A stretch of DNA of 5,089 nt from Clostridiales bacterium. Its GTDB lineage: Bacteria > Bacillota > Clostridia > Christensenellales > Christensenellaceae. The notes below the pieces were generated by a model. The model saw only the letters and a list, made by a program, of their open reading frames with translations, made no database searches and was not told where the DNA came from. The translations under genes were made by a program, and so were the position numbers. The stretch is from assembly GCA_003510345.1 (NCBI GenBank), contig DOMW01000079.1:4953-10041 (forward strand), read 5' to 3'. Of this stretch, positions 3,568 to 5,089 are shown one piece after another (position 1 is the first letter of the stretch; the number at the start of each line of letters is the position of its first letter).

Positions 3568-5089
3568 ATGGCGATGATCGACAAAATCAACGCAAAACTG
3601 CAAAAGGCGTTCGGCGGCCGCGTATCCGCGCATGAAGCGCACGGGTGCGTTGTGCTGACCGGGGCGCTTTCCCATTGGGACGATATCGTGCGCGCCGGGC
3701 AGATGGCGGTACATAAAAAACGGTATATCGGCGTGTTAAACGACATCACATACACGGGCAAACCACTCGTGCCGCCGCGTATGCCCGCCCTGCGTGACGG
3801 CACGCTCGAAGGCCTGCGCCCAGACGTGCTTGTCATCGGCGGCGGCGTTATCGGCTGCGCCATCGCGCGTGAGCTGACGCGTTATAAGCTGGACGTACTG
3901 TTGGCGGAAAAGGAGCACGACCTCGCCATGCAGGCGTCCGGCCGCAACGACGGTATGGTGCACGCGGGCATCGATCTTTCCAAGCATTCGCAAAAATACC
4001 GCTACAATATGGCGGGCAACCGCATGTATGAACAGATATGCGCCGAGCTGGAAGTGGAGTTTAAGCGGTGCGGGCAGTACATCTGCTTCAACGGCAAGGG
4101 GTGGAAGCCGCTGCTGTACCTATCGCTTCTCTATTGGAAATGGCTGGGGCTTCCCGGCGTGAAAGTATTGAACAAACGTAAGCTAAACCAGGCTGAACCG
4201 TCTATAAACAGCGGTTTTGACGCGGCGCTGTTCTTCCCGTCAAGCGGCGTCGTGTGCCCGTTTGGCCTCACGGTAGCGTACGCGGAAAACGCAGTGCAAA
4301 ACGGCGCGCGCGTGTCGTTGGATACGGCTGTGCTTTCCATGCGGGTGAAGGACGGGGCGGTCATCAGCGTACAGACCAACCGCGGCACGGTGTACCCCAG
4401 AGTAGTGGTAAACGCGGCGGGCGTTTTTTGTGACGATATCGCGCAGATGGCGCAAGATCGCTTCTACTCCATACACCCGCGCAAGGGAACCAACGCCATA
4501 CTGGATAAAAAGCACAGCGATTCCATTGTGCGCACAGTGGCCTCGTCCATAGGGACGGTGTCCACAAAGACGGCGCACTCCAAGGGCGGTGGCGTGGTGC
4601 GCACGGTGCACGGCAATGCGCTGATCGGCCCGGACGCGGCGGAAACCCCCGAAAAGGAAAACTACGCCACAACGCCCGAAGGTGTGCGGCAGACATTCGC
4701 GCGGCAGGGGCAAACCAGCCCCGCGCTGAACGAGCGCCAGATCATCACATATTTCACAGGCGTACGCGCGCCCACCTACGAAGAAGATTTTGTAGTGTGC
4801 ACAGGCAAGTTCACCAAAAACATGGTGCACGCGGCGGGCATACAGTCTCCCGGACTGACGGCAGCGCCCGCCATTGGGGCGCGCGTCGCGGAACTGGCCG
4901 TGGAGTTGTTGGAACAGCATGGTACGGTGGCGCGCAACGAAGCGTTTGACCCGCACCGCAAGGCTATTCCAAAGCCGTCGCGGATGGACGACAGGGAGCG
5001 GGCGGCGCTCATACGCCAAAGCCCGGATTACGGCGTTATTGTGTGCCGGTGCGAGGAAGTCAGCAAGGGAGAAGTATTGGACGCGCTGC
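3568..5089 (+). CDS. FAD-dependent oxidoreductase with BON-like N-terminus and BFD-like [2Fe-2S] domain (3' end outside window)
   Basis: 507 codons are visible with no stop. Residues about 4-60 resemble a BON domain (VVLTGALSHWDDIVRAGQ, then GVLNDI). Residues 87-470 are a DAO-type FAD fold: dinucleotide-binding GGGVIG (91-96), SGRNDGMVHAGID (124-136) as in L-2-hydroxyglutarate oxidase and related enzymes, VVNAAG (280-285), TGVRAPT around 396-402, and GIQSPGLTAAP (424-434). At the end, VCRCEEVSKGEVLDAL with C493 and C495 begins a BFD-like [2Fe-2S] domain as in anaerobic glycerol-3-phosphate dehydrogenase GlpA; its remaining cysteines lie outside. It probably oxidises a 2-hydroxy acid, an amine or glycerol-3-phosphate and passes electrons to partner flavoproteins, which in clostridia are often encoded just downstream. 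The substrate is not determinable here. ATG 3568 follows GGGTGA by 5 bases; ATG 3574 is the alternative. The coding region is clearly GC-richer than the tetR-hydrolase pair. Confidence 0.88.
   Translation, partial: MAMIDKINAKLQKAFGGRVSAHEAHGCVVLTGALSHWDDIVRAGQMAVHKKRYIGVLNDITYTGKPLVPPRMPALRDGTLEGLRPDVLVIGGGVIGCAIARELTRYKLDVLLAEKEHDLAMQASGRNDGMVHAGIDLSKHSQKYRYNMAGNRMYEQICAELEVEFKRCGQYICFNGKGWKPLLYLSLLYWKWLGLPGVKVLNKRKLNQAEPSINSGFDAALFFPSSGVVCPFGLTVAYAENAVQNGARVSLDTAVLSMRVKDGAVISVQTNRGTVYPRVVVNAAGVFCDDIAQMAQDRFYSIHPRKGTNAILDKKHSDSIVRTVASSIGTVSTKTAHSKGGGVVRTVHGNALIGPDAAETPEKENYATTPEGVRQTFARQGQTSPALNERQIITYFTGVRAPTYEEDFVVCTGKFTKNMVHAAGIQSPGLTAAPAIGARVAELAVELLEQHGTVARNEAFDPHRKAIPKPSRMDDRERAALIRQSPDYGVIVCRCEEVSKGEVLDAL

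Noticed and set aside
4240..5019. 259-codon reverse-strand open frame
   Set aside because: It lies fully antisense to the flavoprotein gene, whose family motifs are clear, and its arginine- and histidine-rich translation is typical of a shadow of a GC-rich gene.

Overview
The window looks like chromosomal DNA of an anaerobic or facultatively anaerobic Firmicute, probably a mixed-GC Clostridia member such as an Oscillospiraceae relative. This is inferred from gene content (a Crp/Fnr regulator beside a small Fe-S protein, and a DAO-type flavoprotein with a BFD-like iron-sulfur tail), strong GGAGG-type ribosome binding sites, TTG and GTG starts and sigma-A-like promoters. No hallmark gene fixes the species.

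Left part (1-1389): two divergent genes. A Crp/Fnr-family regulator reads leftward from a TTG start at 593 and runs off the window. A rightward gene (GTG 685 to 1389) encodes a ferredoxin-like protein with two Fe-S motifs and a cysteine-rich C-terminal domain. Between them lie a strong leftward promoter, a weaker rightward promoter and a 16-bp palindrome. The palindrome is placed so that one regulator bound there could repress its own gene and activate the ferredoxin gene.

Middle non-coding part (1390-1825): no supported gene. At 1415-1586 is an element bounded by imperfect inverted repeats of about 25 bp. Between them are three back-to-back hairpins (1453-1475, 1476-1528, 1529-1558), giving a cloverleaf-like fold. 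It may be a miniature inverted-repeat element or a structured RNA. A separate hairpin lies at 1671-1708. From 1587 to 1670 I see nothing specific. A clear promoter (1752-1780) and an array of TAAGCA/TGCTTA palindromes (1774-1811) precede the next gene.

TetR-hydrolase unit (1826-3447): a TetR-family repressor overlaps by 4 bases a serine hydrolase of the class C beta-lactamase / penicillin-binding fold that lacks a signal peptide. The pair is probably one autoregulated operon responding to an unknown small molecule, with the hydrolase acting in the cytoplasm. By eye these genes are more AT-rich than the flavoprotein gene to their right.

Right part (3448-5089): a GC-rich palindrome that may end the operon, an extended -10 promoter, and a large FAD-dependent oxidoreductase. 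In order it carries a BON-like N-terminal segment, a DAO-type FAD fold, and the start of a BFD-like [2Fe-2S] domain cut by the window end.
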